Source: Trichosphaerium sp. ATCC 40318 (lineage: Eukaryota; Discosea; Flabellinia; Trichosidae). Taken from it: a stretch of 64,000 bases of DNA. The stretch is from assembly GCA_038496445.1 (NCBI GenBank), contig JALMLS010000504.1, positions 124,001 through 188,000 of the forward strand, read 5' to 3'. Numbering within the stretch: the stretch's first letter is position 1; every line of letters starts with the position of its first letter. Shown here one piece after another: positions 1-11,697 of the stretch. Under the pieces are notes generated by a model. The model had not been told where the DNA came from and made no database searches. It saw nothing but the letters and a program-made list of their open reading frames with translations. The position numbers were made by a program, and so were the translations under genes.

Positions 1-632
1 TGCTTTAATTTTGCTTTAATGAGCATGTGTACTGATATTTTTTTATTACACAGGTTGCTTGTTAATGCTGCAACACGCATATTCCCTCAAGAAAGATTTG
101 AAGAGGAGTACCGCCTTGGCATGGCAAATGATACATCCGGCGCTGTTTTAACTCTTGATGTTTATTTCCCAGACCTAGAATTGGCTTTAGAGTATCAAGG
201 AGAGCACCATTATGAAGAAGTAAATGCATTTGGTCCTACAAGATTACAGCAACTAAGAGACACAGAAAAAGCAATAAAATGCCGAGAGCACGGTATGCAA
301 CACTAGTTATCTCCTGAGAAAGAAATTCTCTAATTTTTTTTTCTTACCTCCAGGCATCACACTTGTCCCAGTACCTTATTGGTGGAACCCTCAAGATTTG
401 GAATCATTATCATCAACAATAGCGTACCATAAGCCTGATCTTAATATGAAAATTACTGTTCAACCACTTATCTCAAAACCTCCTGAAGCGTTGCTTCCAA
501 GCACATTACACCAATGTACGTTATTTGCTTTTTTTAAAACACGTGTTTTCTGACTTTCAAATAAAAGCTGTGAGAGGACCTACATCGAATGCCATGGATC
601 CAAGAGTATCCCATGCAATGCCTATTATGTAA
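1..632 (+). CDS. 3' end of DWY-module family protein with PD-(D/E)XK nuclease-like domain (5' partial)
   Basis: Three exons can be joined in frame: 54-292, 354-515 and 568-632, with stop TAA at 630-632. The 5' part lies outside the window. The visible protein runs from a segment with LLVNAATRIFPQ through EEYRLG, LTLDVYFPDLELALEYQG, HHY, a conserved RD..K, and GITLVPVPYWWN to a short tail. The spaced LD.Y, EYQG and RD pattern is that of a PD-(D/E)XK (Vsr/DUF559-like) nuclease fold. In proteins I recall from other protists and fungi, this domain ends a chain of repeated ~65-residue modules with an EDWY motif. Two genes made of those modules lie at 45,874-46,891 and 51,544-53,975. Nuclease activity is inferred, not shown. 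The intron at 516-567 contains CACGTG. Confidence 0.7.
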
Positions 633-877
633 TACATCCATAATGGCGTATAAACCCCATAGCCTGGAACTATTGTATATTAAAGAAAAAACCCAAAAAA
701 TTTAATCGTCCAATGTAAAAAAGGTTTCCTGTTACTTTATGCTACCACATACAGCTTAAAACGTTAAGCCATGTTGTCATGGGTGTGATAAATATAATTT
801 TCTTCGTCAAAGTGAAAAAAAACACATGAGTAATTTCTCCAAAAATGGCGTCCACGTGATTTTATTATTTTCTATTA

Positions 878-1185
878 GGTTGTCAACTTTTTCTCATAAG
901 TGACCTTGGTGATGTTTCAGAAGTTACTATTGCATGTGACACTCGCTACTCAGGTAAAGCTTTGGTTATTTTAACTGAACAAAATAATTAATTGAATGAT
1001 GCTGTGTAGGTTTGGAAAAAGCAACACTCACTTGCTGTTGACAATTTGGATATTGAGAAACCAAGTGTATGTGTTTTTTCTCTTGATAACAACCTTAATA
1101 TTGAGTTATTTAGGGTTTTTGTTTGTACAAGAGATGCATGTCGCACAAACCTTAGAATACAACAAACTTCACAAAGTCATTGTCT
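878..1185 (+). pseudogene. Decayed 3' fragment of an MRH-domain (M6P-receptor-like) gene
   Basis: Sequence encoding DLGDVSEVTIACDTRYS at about 900-955 matches DLGDISEVTLACDPRYS of the intact MRH gene at 35,957-37,579. The following exons are also recognisable: FGK/LEKAT at 1011, and VFVCTRDAC at about 1112. An 11-nt insertion near 1025 and a further shift after DAC destroy the frame, and no upstream MRH exons are present. It lies tail-to-tail with the F-box/LRR copy at 1,312-2,947, the same arrangement as at the other two cassette copies. Confidence 0.75.
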
Positions 1186-1311
1186 CAATAATAAAACTAA
1201 TTTCACAAATTTGTTTGAAAAATGTTACTAAAAAAAAAAAGAGCAAAAACTGTTCGCTTGCATGATAAAAAAAAGTTTGTTTATTCTTCTATTCTTTTAT
1301 AATTCTTTAAT

Positions 1312-2947
1312 CTAAATTAATCTTCTACTAATCCAGGGACCTTGATGGTTTTCACGTGATATAGAAAACGTGCCAGCCAGCCGAAGTGTTTCTATACCTT
1401 TGTCACTCACTTTTGTTCCTCCCAGTCTAATAGTGTGAACACCTGCTAGGGCATTAACACATTCATCTGTAACACTTGCAAATCTCAGAGAAATATCGTG
1501 GACACCCGAAAGTGCTTTTACACCTTCATCCGTAACTTTAGTGCTCTCTAGAGATATAGTGTGTACACCTGAAAGTGCTTCAACACCTTCATCCGTAACC
1601 TTAGTGCTCTCTAGATCTATAGTGTGTACACCTGAAAGTGCTTTGACTCCTTCATCTGTAACTTTAGTGTCCTTAAGGTCAATAGCATGAACACCTGCTA
1701 ACGCTTTGATCCCTTCATCTGTTATCAGGGAAGAATGGGCAAGTTTAATGGTATGAACACCCGCAAGTGCTTTTACACCATCATCTGTAACTTTAGTGTA
1801 CTCCAGATCAATAAAATGGACTCCTGCAAGTGGTTTTACACCTTCATCAGTCACTCTTGTAGAACGAAGGTATATTGTGTGAACACCCGCAAGTGCTTTC
1901 AAACCTTCATCTTTTACTCGGATTCCTACTAAAGTAATTGTATGAACCCCTTGCAAGTGCTTTGACACCTCTGTATGTAACCTTGGTTTCATTGAGGATG
2001 ATTGTATGAACACCCGCAAGCGCTTTCACTCCTTCATCTGTTAATGGAATTCGCGCTAAACAAATTGTATGAACCCCTGCAAGTGCTTTGACACCCCTGT
2101 CTGTAACCTTGGTATCATTGAGGTTAATTGTATGAACACCAGCAAGTGGTATCACACCTTCATCTGTAACTGTAGTTCTTTCCAGGTTAATTGTGTGAAC
2201 CCCAGCGAGAGCTTTTACACCTTCATCTGTAAATTGATAACAAGACCCAAGATTAATCGTATGAACACCTGCCAGAACCATGAGCATCTCGTCTGTAACC
2301 ACTTCATCCAAATCAATCTCGTGAACTCCTTTAAGCGCTTTTATACCATCAATTGTAATTCTTTCCACTCCTTGAAGATTGATTGTATGAACACCTTTAA
2401 GCGCTTTTAAACCTAACACGTGATAAGCTTTTCAAAAAACGTGATGTCATCGTTGAATACAAAATTAGAAACAGATTGGAGATGGTTGTATTTCACTGAT
2501 GGGTTTTCATACTGGACAGCCCACGTGTTTGTTGAATGAGTACCTTTGTCTGTTATCAGAGTTCTCTTTAGGTTGATGGTGTGTACACCTGATAAGAACG
2601 ATAATGCTTCGTCTGTTACATTGGTATACTTGAGATTGACACTACGAACGCCTTTAAGCAGTTTGATGCCTTCGCTTGGCACCGATTTGAGTACTTTTAC
2701 ATTGGTGTGTTGTAGAGCGCCCTTGTACTTTGCGAAAGCCTTGGCATCATCTATCATCTTCAACGTCGCACTGTAGTACCCAATAACATCATGAACAACT
2801 GTGGCAAGTCTGTGACAACTCTGAGCGGCTGAATAACGTGCTTTGGTAGTAAAACAGAGAATGACGCCCAAAATCTCATTAGGCAGTGTAAGGAGGTTTG
2901 CGTTAACCTTTGTACGAGGATCGAACGTTATGTATTTATCCATTGGG
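1312..2947 (-). pseudogene. F-box-like/LRR repeat gene, copy A (frameshifted, exon 1 missing)
   Basis: The minus strand carries the F-box exon (2947-2544; MDKYITFDPRTK start, F-box-like LPNEILGVILCFTT) and an LRR exon (about 2412-1312). They are joined by an intron of about 130 nt, donor GTACTC and acceptor GTTAG. The LRR exon holds about 16 repeats of ~21 residues (consensus GVHTIxLxxTxVTDEGVKALA), against about 21 in copies B and C. One extra base in the run at about 1947-1952 (CCCCTTGC instead of CCCCTGC) shifts the frame in mid-array. The short first exon present in copies B and C is absent; an inverted-repeat element begins at 2,978 where the upstream homology ends. Most likely a pseudogene. 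A sequencing error could explain the single-base shift but not the missing exon. Confidence 0.8.
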
Positions 2948-2977
2948 CTAAAATACGTGTGTTAAAAAACACGTTTT

Positions 2978-3105
2978 ATATTACCATTCAGTTAACAGTA
3001 ATTAAACGCAAAACAGAAATAGATCCTAATCATAGACTTGGTAAAAAGGTGTTCAGTGGGTTTGCACTACTTTGCGTTTAATTACTGTTAACTGAATGGT
3101 AATAT
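2978..3105. repeat. Perfect 35-bp inverted repeat with 58-bp loop
   Basis: Arm 2978-3012 (ATTACCATTCAGTTAACAGT within it) is the exact reverse complement of 3071-3105. The arms enclose 58 bp, so the unit could fold as a cruciform or represent a small MITE-like or foldback element. It begins exactly where homology of F-box/LRR copy A to copies B and C ends. Confidence 0.85.
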
Positions 3106-4330
3106 TGTCTGTTTCATTCAAGTTTTGAGACTGACTTTTAGCAAAAAAAATCCAGTTTCTGCCCGATCTGTCAGATCTGACGGATTTGACACTTCTGACA
3201 GATCTTGCAAATTGTCATTTTTTTAAATGTGATCTACCCTCACGCCTGTCGAGTGAATCCAACCATTTCAAACCCACGTGATTTAACAAACCCGTAGCAA
3301 AAAATTTTATTTACATATTTGACGCCTGGCGGCGTTTACAAAGCCTACAGCAACGCTGGTGGTGTTTTGGGGCGGTTTTGACGTTGTTACACCTTCATTG
3401 CTGCTTGGATGCTACCATAGCGCTTCTGTTAGCGTGGGGTAGGCGCTAGCGTAGCGCTAGTAAGTTATACACGTACGTTGATTTTTTGAAGCAAAACATA
3501 CAGCAAACAGTGTTTTGAGGCATACATATCGTGTTTGGTAATGCGATAGCTTTGTAGGACATCATACCTTTTTAATTCGCTTTTAGCGCATTGAACACCT
3601 CTGTGGTTTGATCGTACCGTGTACAGTTGGCGTAGGTAAAATACTGCGATCATCTTCAATGGTATGTTGAAACTTACATTGAAAATTTTGCTATCACTTA
3701 CCGTAAGGTACCTAAGTCATACAATAAAGGACAACATTGTAACACAAATAGTTCACATTGTGATAGATCTACACCATTTGACAGAAGTGTCAGATCTTGT
3801 TAGATCTGCTAAAAGTGCTAAAAACTCACTTTCTAGAAAATATTAGTAAAACTTGAATGAAACATACAATAAAACGGTTTTTTAACACACGTATTTTACC
3901 CAAATGGATAAATAGTTGGGTAGTAAATAAAACGGTGTTTTTACTATCAGTGACCAGTGTATGTGGTTGTTACAAACAATTACTAACCAGTTCTTTCTGG
4001 GTCAGAGAATTTTCAGATGGCAAGGAGGTAAAACACACGTGCCACGTTTTTTTTTAATAGAATTTCAACAAATAACTGATCTTTGCCATAAATCAACTTG
4101 TGAACTACCAAACCATATAATGTCTGTCGCATTCAAGATTTGCAAGATCTATCAGGCAGAAACTGGATTTTTTTTGTCTGGCTGCAAACTTGTATGAGAC
4201 AGACAATATCAGTAGAACATGCTCTAGAATACTATCGTAAGCACTTCACAGAAGCTTTCGATAAAATAATGTCAAAACAACACAACGTACAACTCGACCA
4301 ACTTCTTTACAATGAACAAGCGTGACATTC
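3106..4330. repeat. Repeat-rich non-coding DNA with diverged inverted repeats and an F-box start-region remnant
   Basis: No credible gene is visible. GTTTCATTCAAGTTTT near 3112 reappears inverted near 3850. The AAAAAATCCAGTTTCTGCC block near 3148 is inverted near 4140-4175. Several AGATCTGAC/GTCAGATCT palindromes occur at 3165-3215 and 3770-3815. At 3890-3915 the intron end and ATGGATAAA start of the F-box genes are recognisable but followed at once by a stop. At 3930-4016 the sequence is about 85% similar by eye to 40,921-41,018 (shared TATGTGGTTGTTACAAACAA). This is probably the upstream flank of another F-box/LRR copy, broken up by foldback elements. Confidence 0.6.
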
Positions 4331-4379
4331 AAACGACTATGAGTCACACAAACGCAACCAAAAAGAGAAGTACATAAAT

Positions 4380-4770
4380 CTTTTCCTCAAATGACAGATG
4401 TGATATTATTGCAAATGTACTCATTCGGTTCAGTTGCTTCCCTACTGAAGTTGTCTCGAATATTTTACAGTACACACAAATCACAAGGCTAGATTTTCTG
4501 TTGCCCAATCATGTTGTCTTATGGCTGATCTCATTCATGCGATTCCGAGATGTTATAAGATAAGACAATACAATACTGTTATTCGAATGGATGAACGCCT
4601 TGAAGCACTTGCTAGAGTTCATAGCATTGACCTTAGTAAATGTAAAGCAAGGTAGGTATCAAGTCATTTGAAAGGTTTCATACTATTAGTATTGGTAGAA
4701 ATGTGACAGACAGAGTAAAGGCGTAAGAACAAGTTCATACTCTTAACATTTCTCCTGCCAATACCATTGC
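4380..4770 (+). pseudogene. Degenerate F-box/LRR copy
   Basis: Across frameshifts one can read FPTEVVSNILQYT (compare LPNEILGVILCFT), then FSVAQSCCLMADLIHAI (compare YSAAQSCHRLATVVHDV), then LEALARVHSIDLSKCKA, and traces of two more repeats (FHTISIGRNVTD, VHTLNIS). The sequence is much more diverged from copies A-C than they are from each other, so it is an older relic. No open frame survives. Confidence 0.65.
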
Positions 4771-5168
4771 AAATTTAACAGAAGCCTCAGTGAATGTGTA
4801 CGGTAGAACTGTACACCGGAATCAAAAGTGATCCTATTGGGCAACGCGTAACGAGATTTATGAGCGGAGGATCTGGAGCATTGTTTTGGTAGCTAAACAA
4901 GAATTTCAAAGTAGAATAACAAAGAGCATGCCAACAAGCACCAAAAACATCGTTGACATAGACCTTGTTTTCTTTCAACACAATGCGAGTGTTCTGACGC
5001 ATATGTGGCTATGCTAGAGCCACCAAAGACCAAGCGGGTTTCCTCTAGCATGTCTCGCCTACATTGGCGACATGTGGACACAGTGTAATCACGTGTTTTT
5101 ACAGAATGTGAACGTTTCTTAGTGTGAACAAATGACTGTTTCCTCTAAACGCCTAAAAGACACTGACA
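4771..5168. other. Intergenic, no supported gene
   Basis: Two overlapping minus-strand open frames of 62 and 71 codons occur here but show no recognisable domain, signal peptide or splice pattern. The last ~100 bases, including CACGTG at 5,092, probably hold the promoter of the following secreted-protein gene. Confidence 0.4.
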
Positions 5169-6329
5169 ATGCCATCGCGTTCTATTATCAGTAGTTTACT
5201 GTTTCTAAGTCTTGCAGTACTTACAGTAGCTCTAGACGAACCTATAACATACATTAACGTTTATACGGACATTGGATGTAATGACTTCCTTGTTTCAAGG
5301 CGTACGCAGTAAATGTTATTTGTACTCGCTTCTAATACTCCCATAGCGGTGACCCTCGGCTTGAACGTCGCTCACTCAACGTTTGATGTATGTGAGAGGT
5401 CTCTAGGATGCTTACTTGGTAGAAACGCTTCAGGTTGCCCTAACGACGCTAGAAGAGCTGAAGCACCTCATAGTACTATTTCTAAGGTTGGCACAACTGG
5501 CCCTGGTCAGTTTCGATACACGTGGGAGTGTCACGATAGTCAGCTTTATTTTGGATGTTACGTAATGTTCACTTACAGCAGACCTGCTGTTTGCCGTGTT
5601 GCAGACGCTAATACTTATGCTGATAACATTGCGTACTATAGCCTTTATGATGACGACGAGTGTACTTCCTTTCTTGTCTCTCGAGGTATAAAAAAATCAC
5701 GTGCGTTAAATGAAATCCTAATGCGAAGATTTTTTTTAATAGGTTTGAATGCACCTGGAGATTTTGAGTTTCGCCAAGATCCAAGTGTTTCTGGATCGTC
5801 AAGATGTGAAGACTATGTTCAGTGTTTTGCAAATCCTGATCTACCAAGATGTCAAGAGTTCTCAGAGGTGAAGGAGATATCTTCTATTAATGATACACAT
5901 GTAGTTGAAAATGGGGACGCTCAAAGATTTGATGAATGTTCTCCTGTCCCTTTGCTTCCTGGTTGCTATCAAAAGGTAAGCCTGTTTTTGGATCTTTATA
6001 TTCACTGTGTTTTTTATAAGATAACTCATAAAGTACCTCCTAATTGCCAAGTGGGTTGTGTTACTGGATATGTAAGGAATGGAGAGTGCATGTACGCATA
6101 CTTTCTGAATAATCTGCAGATTCAGGAGGATCATCTTTTTTCGAAAACAAACTGAACTAATTATTTTCTTCTGTTTTTTAGTTGTGTTTCACGGCCTTGT
6201 TCGTGTAATGATAGAAGAGAAGAGTGTCGGTGTGAAGATAGCTGGGGTTGCTCTGGTGTTGATATAGCAAATACTCCTGATAAGTATACTTTTACTCAAG
6301 ACGGAAAAGAATGTGAGTGTAACTGGTAA
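5169..6329 (+). CDS. Cysteine-rich secreted protein
   Basis: Start ATG 5169 gives MPSRSIISSLLFLSLAVLTV, a clear signal peptide. Reading frame and phases support five exons: 5169-5289, about 5346-5685, about 5744-5975, about 6026-6090 and about 6181-6329, ending ECECNW and TAA. The second intron happens to stay open and contains CACGTG. The mature protein is rich in paired cysteines (C-x-C and C-x3-C patterns such as RPCSCNDRREECRCED near the C-terminus), with no TM segment. I do not recognise the family. Extracellular or vacuolar secretion is inferred. Confidence 0.65.
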
Positions 6330-6675
6330 AATAAAAAAAAAATTACATTACGAGAGAATTAAGTTTTTTATTTTCTTTCTGCTTGCATACCTGTTTCTCA
6401 GCGAATTTTTTTTGTTTCTTCGTTTTAAAAGAAACTCATTATATATTTCTCTAAATCCTTTGATATCTTTTATCTCTATATCCATAAGTATAAGACCATA
6501 TTCTTATCCAACTTGTTTAAAATATTATTAATGTCAGAATATTGTAATCAGTTCAAGAACACGTTCAGCCTTCAAATCAAACAACTGCCAAAACCAACCA
6601 AAAAATTATTTTAACATGCATGTGCTATAGTGGTTGTTAAACCGTTTAAAGTATTTACAGTAACTGAATTGTTTA

Positions 6676-7513
6676 TCAAACAAGCAAAAATAACATTACA
6701 ATCAAAGCTAATCCAGGCACTGAGATAAAAGATGAAGAAGTAGGTGCTGTTGAAGGTCCTATGGTGGGTTCTACTGTCGGAGGGGTCGTTGGAATTGGGA
6801 TTGGGGGTAAAACAGTGCCTGTATAGAACGCTATTCGGTGTACACATACTTCAAACTGTTCATTTATGTCATCTGAGAATAACCATACTCTATTTCTGAT
6901 AGTTGGAATCCCATCTTGTTCTGTAAAAGATGCTCGGTATCTATCAGTACCTGCTATTGTAAACGTACAATTTCTAGATCCAGGATCATAACTGCCAGAA
7001 GTAATTAGCACTTGCTTTACAAGTAATCAATGAGACTAGACTTACGAGAAAAGGATTGTAAAGGAGCTATTTTGGATTTCTGGAGTAATAGGGTAAGGAG
7101 TTCCTTTAACGAATGCCAACCTTTGTCCAAAGAAGTAAAAGCCATCATCATTGTTATTATCCCATCCGAGTATTCTTCCTAAAGCTCCAAAGACAAAAGC
7201 AACATCAACTTCCATTGCAACAACGTAAGGAGCATTACTTATAGAAGCATCAGGATTGGTTAATATTAAATATGGGTTGATATATCTAGGTAGCAGGAGA
7301 CAACCTCGTGTGTAGTTTTCACGCATTCCAATGGTTAAAATGCTATCACGTGATTAGGAAATACTTAATATCAGTTTGAAGAATATTGTTAACGTACCCA
7401 TTACCTGCATCGTCATTGAGATTGTTGTTAAAGTTAAATTCATGTACAAGTGTTTGTAAATGAGCTGATTGAACGAACAGCGCCAATACTGTGAGCAGAG
7501 TAGGTAGGTACAT
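6676..7513 (-). CDS. Secreted, probably GPI-anchored ConA/LamG-like lectin-domain protein
   Basis: Three exons on the minus strand. Exon 1 starts at 7513 with a signal peptide (MYLPTLLTVLALFVQSAH). The intron containing TATCACGTGATTA joins to GILTIGMRENY. A 52-nt intron then joins FTILF to SYDPGSRNC. The body resembles a LamG/concanavalin fold: FNFNNNLNDDAGNG, ILGWDNNNDDGFYFFG, LWLFSDDINE-like strand, and FEVCVHRIAFYTG. A Pro/Thr-rich stalk (PPIPIPTTPPTVEPT) precedes a C-terminal hydrophobic tail (VPGLALIVMLFLLV) ending directly at the stop. That end fits a GPI-attachment signal. It is transcribed divergently from the peroxidase gene. Confidence 0.65.
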
Positions 7514-8250
7514 TATACGGGGTGCAATTGACGTTGAAGTTATATAATTATGATATATAAGACGGATATATCGCTTGTAATTACTGTTTAGTAAACGCGA
7601 ATTATTAACGATACAAAAAAGGGGTATTCAATGAATAAGAATTATACAGTGACATTAAGGAGCGGAGTACTACACCTCAACTTGTTTTAAGAACAGAAGT
7701 AGATTGCATTTTTAGTTGGCGGAATGTGAGATTCGCAGTGGGGCTGATGAGCGCTTGATTCATGTATCAGAGCAGATGTCCGAAACATCATTTGTGCTTC
7801 CCGAAAAAGTCGGTAAACTCTTCAAGCAGAATGGCCTTCGGGTTTGTTGTGAGGCAAAACGGGTTAAATTGTATCGGAATTATTAATTTCTGGGTAACAA
7901 CTTGTTGTTAGTTCAAGTTGTAAGTTAAATGAGTGATAGTTTGGCTGCCAATAGTTGTTGAAATTTCTTCGCACAAAAACTGTGCTGCCCCCAAATTTGC
8001 ACTTCACAGACAGCACTTTGAATATCCTTCAATAGACTGTTACTAGGGTAAACATAATACAATGACAGAAAATATTGTACTGCATCTAGTTTGTGTCATC
8101 GGTCACTGCTTGCCGTTTAATATTGCCTCGTTTCTCCAAGTCTTTGCATAGTTATGTTATTGCTATTATTCAATTTGTTACACATAATTATGCAGTACTG
8201 CTACACAATTTTGCGGTTTCTATGTAACTTCTACTCCTAATCATAACAAC
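7514..8250. promoter_or_regulatory. Divergent intergenic region between lectin and peroxidase genes
   Basis: About 740 bases with no open frame of note. It separates two divergently transcribed genes for secreted proteins and so should contain both promoters. I see no unmistakable element. Confidence 0.4.
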
Positions 8251-11242
8251 ATGTCCTCTACAATATTGTTGTTATTAATCACGTCATTATTTGCTTCACT
8301 CGTGTCACCTACATGCACAGGAGCGGACCTCACAGTGAGGGCACTAAATGGGCGATGTAATAACCTTGCAAACCCAGAACTAGGCACTCCTGAGACTATA
8401 TACTACCGTAGTCGCGAAGGAGTGGCGTATAACGACACATCACCTCCTTTTGAAACAGCTATACTGGAAGGACGACCTAGGGTAAGAGACGTTAGCCTGG
8501 GAATACTTGGGAAGCCACAAAACCCTCGTACACAAAAAACAGCGAAAAGACTATCTCTCCTGCACACCTTCTTTGGACAGTTTGTTATGCATGATATAAC
8601 TCAAGTACGTGCGGTTATTTTGGGGACAAGTTCGTACTTTTTTTTTTTTTTATCACGTGACAGCACGCAAAAACTAAATAGGGTTTTTAAATAGACAGCA
8701 GAATTAGACACGCCTAATGATCCACTCCGCGAAGATACTTTGGATACTCTTATACTTCGTGATGACGACCCTTTTCTGTTCCTTCGTACGTTATTCGACA
8801 GTCCTCCGAAGACAAGGTGTTTTATCCTGTCGTTCATTTTCATTTTATGCGAAAAACGTTTAAAATTATCGTTGAGCAGGTTTTCACCCAATTTGTTAGC
8901 TTTCCCTCCGTTTAGCAGAAAGACAGGTCTTGGTCCATTTCCAACACCTGTTGGAATTTCCAGATCGCGAACCCAGATAGTTGATGACGTTAGAGAAATT
9001 ATAAATGAACAGACACATTTCCTTGACCTTTCGACTATTTATTGGCACAATAAAACATACCAAGACGCCTTCAGAACAAGTACGCACAGTTGTTCTTTCG
9101 CATTATATGACTGTTTTGGCCAACGTTGCATTGCTAACTCGATATTACGCAGATGTTGGAGGTGAAATGATTGTAGAAGATCACGAGATTGTATCCGCTT
9201 ATAACCCTGATAATCCAACAATTGGTACAGAGAATCCTGAGAGGAGAAAGTTGTTTGGAACGCTTCCAAATATAGATACGACACGTGAGCATCATTCAAA
9301 GACAACGCTGTTTGTTACTCACTTACGTGGTTTATAGAGACTCCAAATGGTAGAGGACAGCATGGAGATGACCCTCGAGAAACTGTTTTCGCAAGCGGAG
9401 ATGAACGAAGTTCATCAGTACAAGGTCTTACTTCGATACATCATGTTTTTTATCTTGAACACAATAGAATTGCAAAAGAGCTTCAATCCCAAGTACAACA
9501 ACCCGTTTATTACTTTGCATTCCATTTCTAACAGGTTATTTTAAGAACCCTTCATGGACTGATGAAGAGGTGTTCCAAAAAGCAAGAGCTATAAACACAG
9601 CTCAGTATCAACATATTGTCTACAATGAGTGGTTACCTTTGCTCTTTGGAGATTATCAGATAGCAAGATACCTTGGGTAAGCGTAAAATAGAACATCACG
9701 TGATAGTGTTCCAACTATATTCTAACTTTGCAAAAGACGTTGGAGAGGATATAATCCTTCCGTCGATCCTCGTGTTTCAGCTCTTGTCAGCGGCGTTGCA
9801 AGTCGCTTTGGAATAACCGAAGTTCTTGATTTGACACCTACTTATGATAAATGTGGCAACCCTGATATCACGCTGGGATGGGGTGGTGTACTTATCCAAG
9901 GAACAAGCAATGGCGGTCCTGTTTTCCCATTAAGAATTGTACGTTTTTTTTTCTTCATAAAAAGTTTTCTCTTTATCTTATGTTCTTTTCATAGACTTGC
10001 GCAGCTGGAAGCTTTGATAATGTTCTACGTGCTATTATATACACACCAATAGAACAAATAGATCATATGGTATCAGATATTTTGAGAAACTTTAATATTC
10101 CTGCACAAACCTCTGTTGGAGTTGGTAAGTGTCGAATTTTACTGTTTTACTTCATCCCAAAATCTCTTCTAATAGTTTATAGACGTTGTGTCTTTGTTCA
10201 TGGCCCGTGCACGTGATAATGGTATAGCTGATTTCGAAACAGTATACAGCAGCTGGAATCCACTGGAACCTGGAACAACAAGCTTATATGATTTTTGCAA
10301 TTCTACACCATTATCTGCAGTTGACGATGTAGAATGTTTCGAGTCATGGCTTGAACAATTCTCTGATGTACCTGACTTGGCCGCCAATACGAGAGACGTA
10401 ATACATGAGTACTTTCATACCTTGCCTAATAACGTTACACAGGTATATCAAAAGCTTACTGCCTTGGACCCTTGGTTTGCTTTTTTGGCGGAAGAAAAAG
10501 AAATTGGATCAGCGATGGGTAGAACCTTATCCAAAGTGCTTCTTGACCAATTCCGACGTCTTAGAGATGGTGATAGGTTCTGGTATGAGAATCTTCCTTC
10601 TCTGGGTAACATGCCTGGTATCAATGAGCCTGGTCTGACACAAGGTATGTTAAACAAACTGCGGATATGCTATGTCTTAAAATACACCTGAGATTATCGC
10701 TTCTAACATTGTTCTTTAGCTGAACTTGACCAAGTCCGTCAAATAACAATGAATACAATACTTGAGAGGATAACTGATGGTTCTGTGCCAGAAGAGGCAT
10801 TTATAGCACCACTTTCTGGTGATAATTCTTGCGCAACAGTTCCTAGCATAAGAATATTGAGTGGAGCAACTGTTTTGAAAGAAGCGTTGTTTAATGGGAA
10901 CATTATTGATGTCACTGATGTTCAAACACCAACTGTAACAATTGAAGCGTCAACAGTTGGACCTGTTGGGTCAGTTACTTTTGACATAAGCGGTGTAGGG
11001 TCACCACAGTCAATGTGCGTCTCACATTCCTTGTTTTTTCTTAACTAACACACGACAATAGAAACGTGAATTTACCTGCAAGTGTAACGTTGCCTTTGAA
11101 TTCTAATCCAATATGTGACTCTCAAAATGATGAAGTTGATTTAACTATTGTTGCAACTCCATTCAGTCAACAAAACGGAGCAGGTGACTCTGGTTTCCCT
11201 CTTGTAACTATCATTACTATAGTAGGAAATAGTCAATGCTAA
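8251..11242 (+). CDS. Secreted animal-type haem peroxidase (peroxidase-cyclooxygenase superfamily)
   Basis: At least ten exons starting at ATG 8251, with a signal peptide (MSSTILLLLITSLFASLVSP) and stop at 11240-11242. Family landmarks follow in order: distal haem region FFGQFVMHDIT (about residue 110), FLDLSTIY, the proximal histidine segment LTSIHHVFYLEHNRIAKEL, YQHIVYNEWLPLLFG, RARDNGIADF, and DQFRRLRDGDRFWYEN. Both histidines are present, so the enzyme should oxidise substrates with H2O2 outside the cell or in the phagosome. The C-terminal ~170 residues after the catalytic domain resemble a beta-rich extension and I do not recognise them. Intron 1 (8605-8694) and the intron near 9,698 carry CACGTG. 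Confidence 0.9.
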
Positions 11243-11697
11243 AAGCCAGTCATCACATGCCATTACTTTTTGGATGTTTGTCTGTTTTGTCAAAATAAAA
11301 CTGTATCTGATATGAATTAGTTATTGGACTATCATTGTTAATAACGACTTGAAGCACAAGCCTTTAGCCAATTTTTAAGTACATTATGTTTGATGGTATT
11401 CCATATTTTATGTCCTCCTATTGTGTTTCAATTCTGTTCGCTTGATCAGATCGCATTGGAGCTATTTTTTCTCCAAAAAACCTCAACCTGGAACGATACA
11501 AATGTGTTAGTAGTACACGTGCAATTACGCTAGGTCAAGGTCCCGTGCAAAACAACCGATGGCAGCGGATTCAAAATCAATGACGAAAAATCGAAATGAT
11601 AACGTAATGACACGTGCGTTTTACCTCGCTTCCACAGAAACGGTAACTGATAGTAAAACACGTGCTTTTAAATACTAGCTACCTCCAACGTGCTTCC
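11243..11697. promoter_or_regulatory. Upstream region of F-box/LRR copy B
   Basis: No gene is visible. CACGTG occurs three times within 150 bp (about 11,516, 11,610 and 11,659). The last ~10 bases before ATG 11698 begin the block shared with copy C. Confidence 0.4.

Noticed and set aside
1312-2943. Regular spacing of the LRR units as a CRISPR-like array
   Set aside because: The repeats are in-frame coding LRRs with diverging DNA, and the genome is eukaryotic.
4787-5081. Two overlapping minus-strand frames of 62 and 71 codons
   Set aside because: No domain, signal, coding bias or homologous copy could be recognised.
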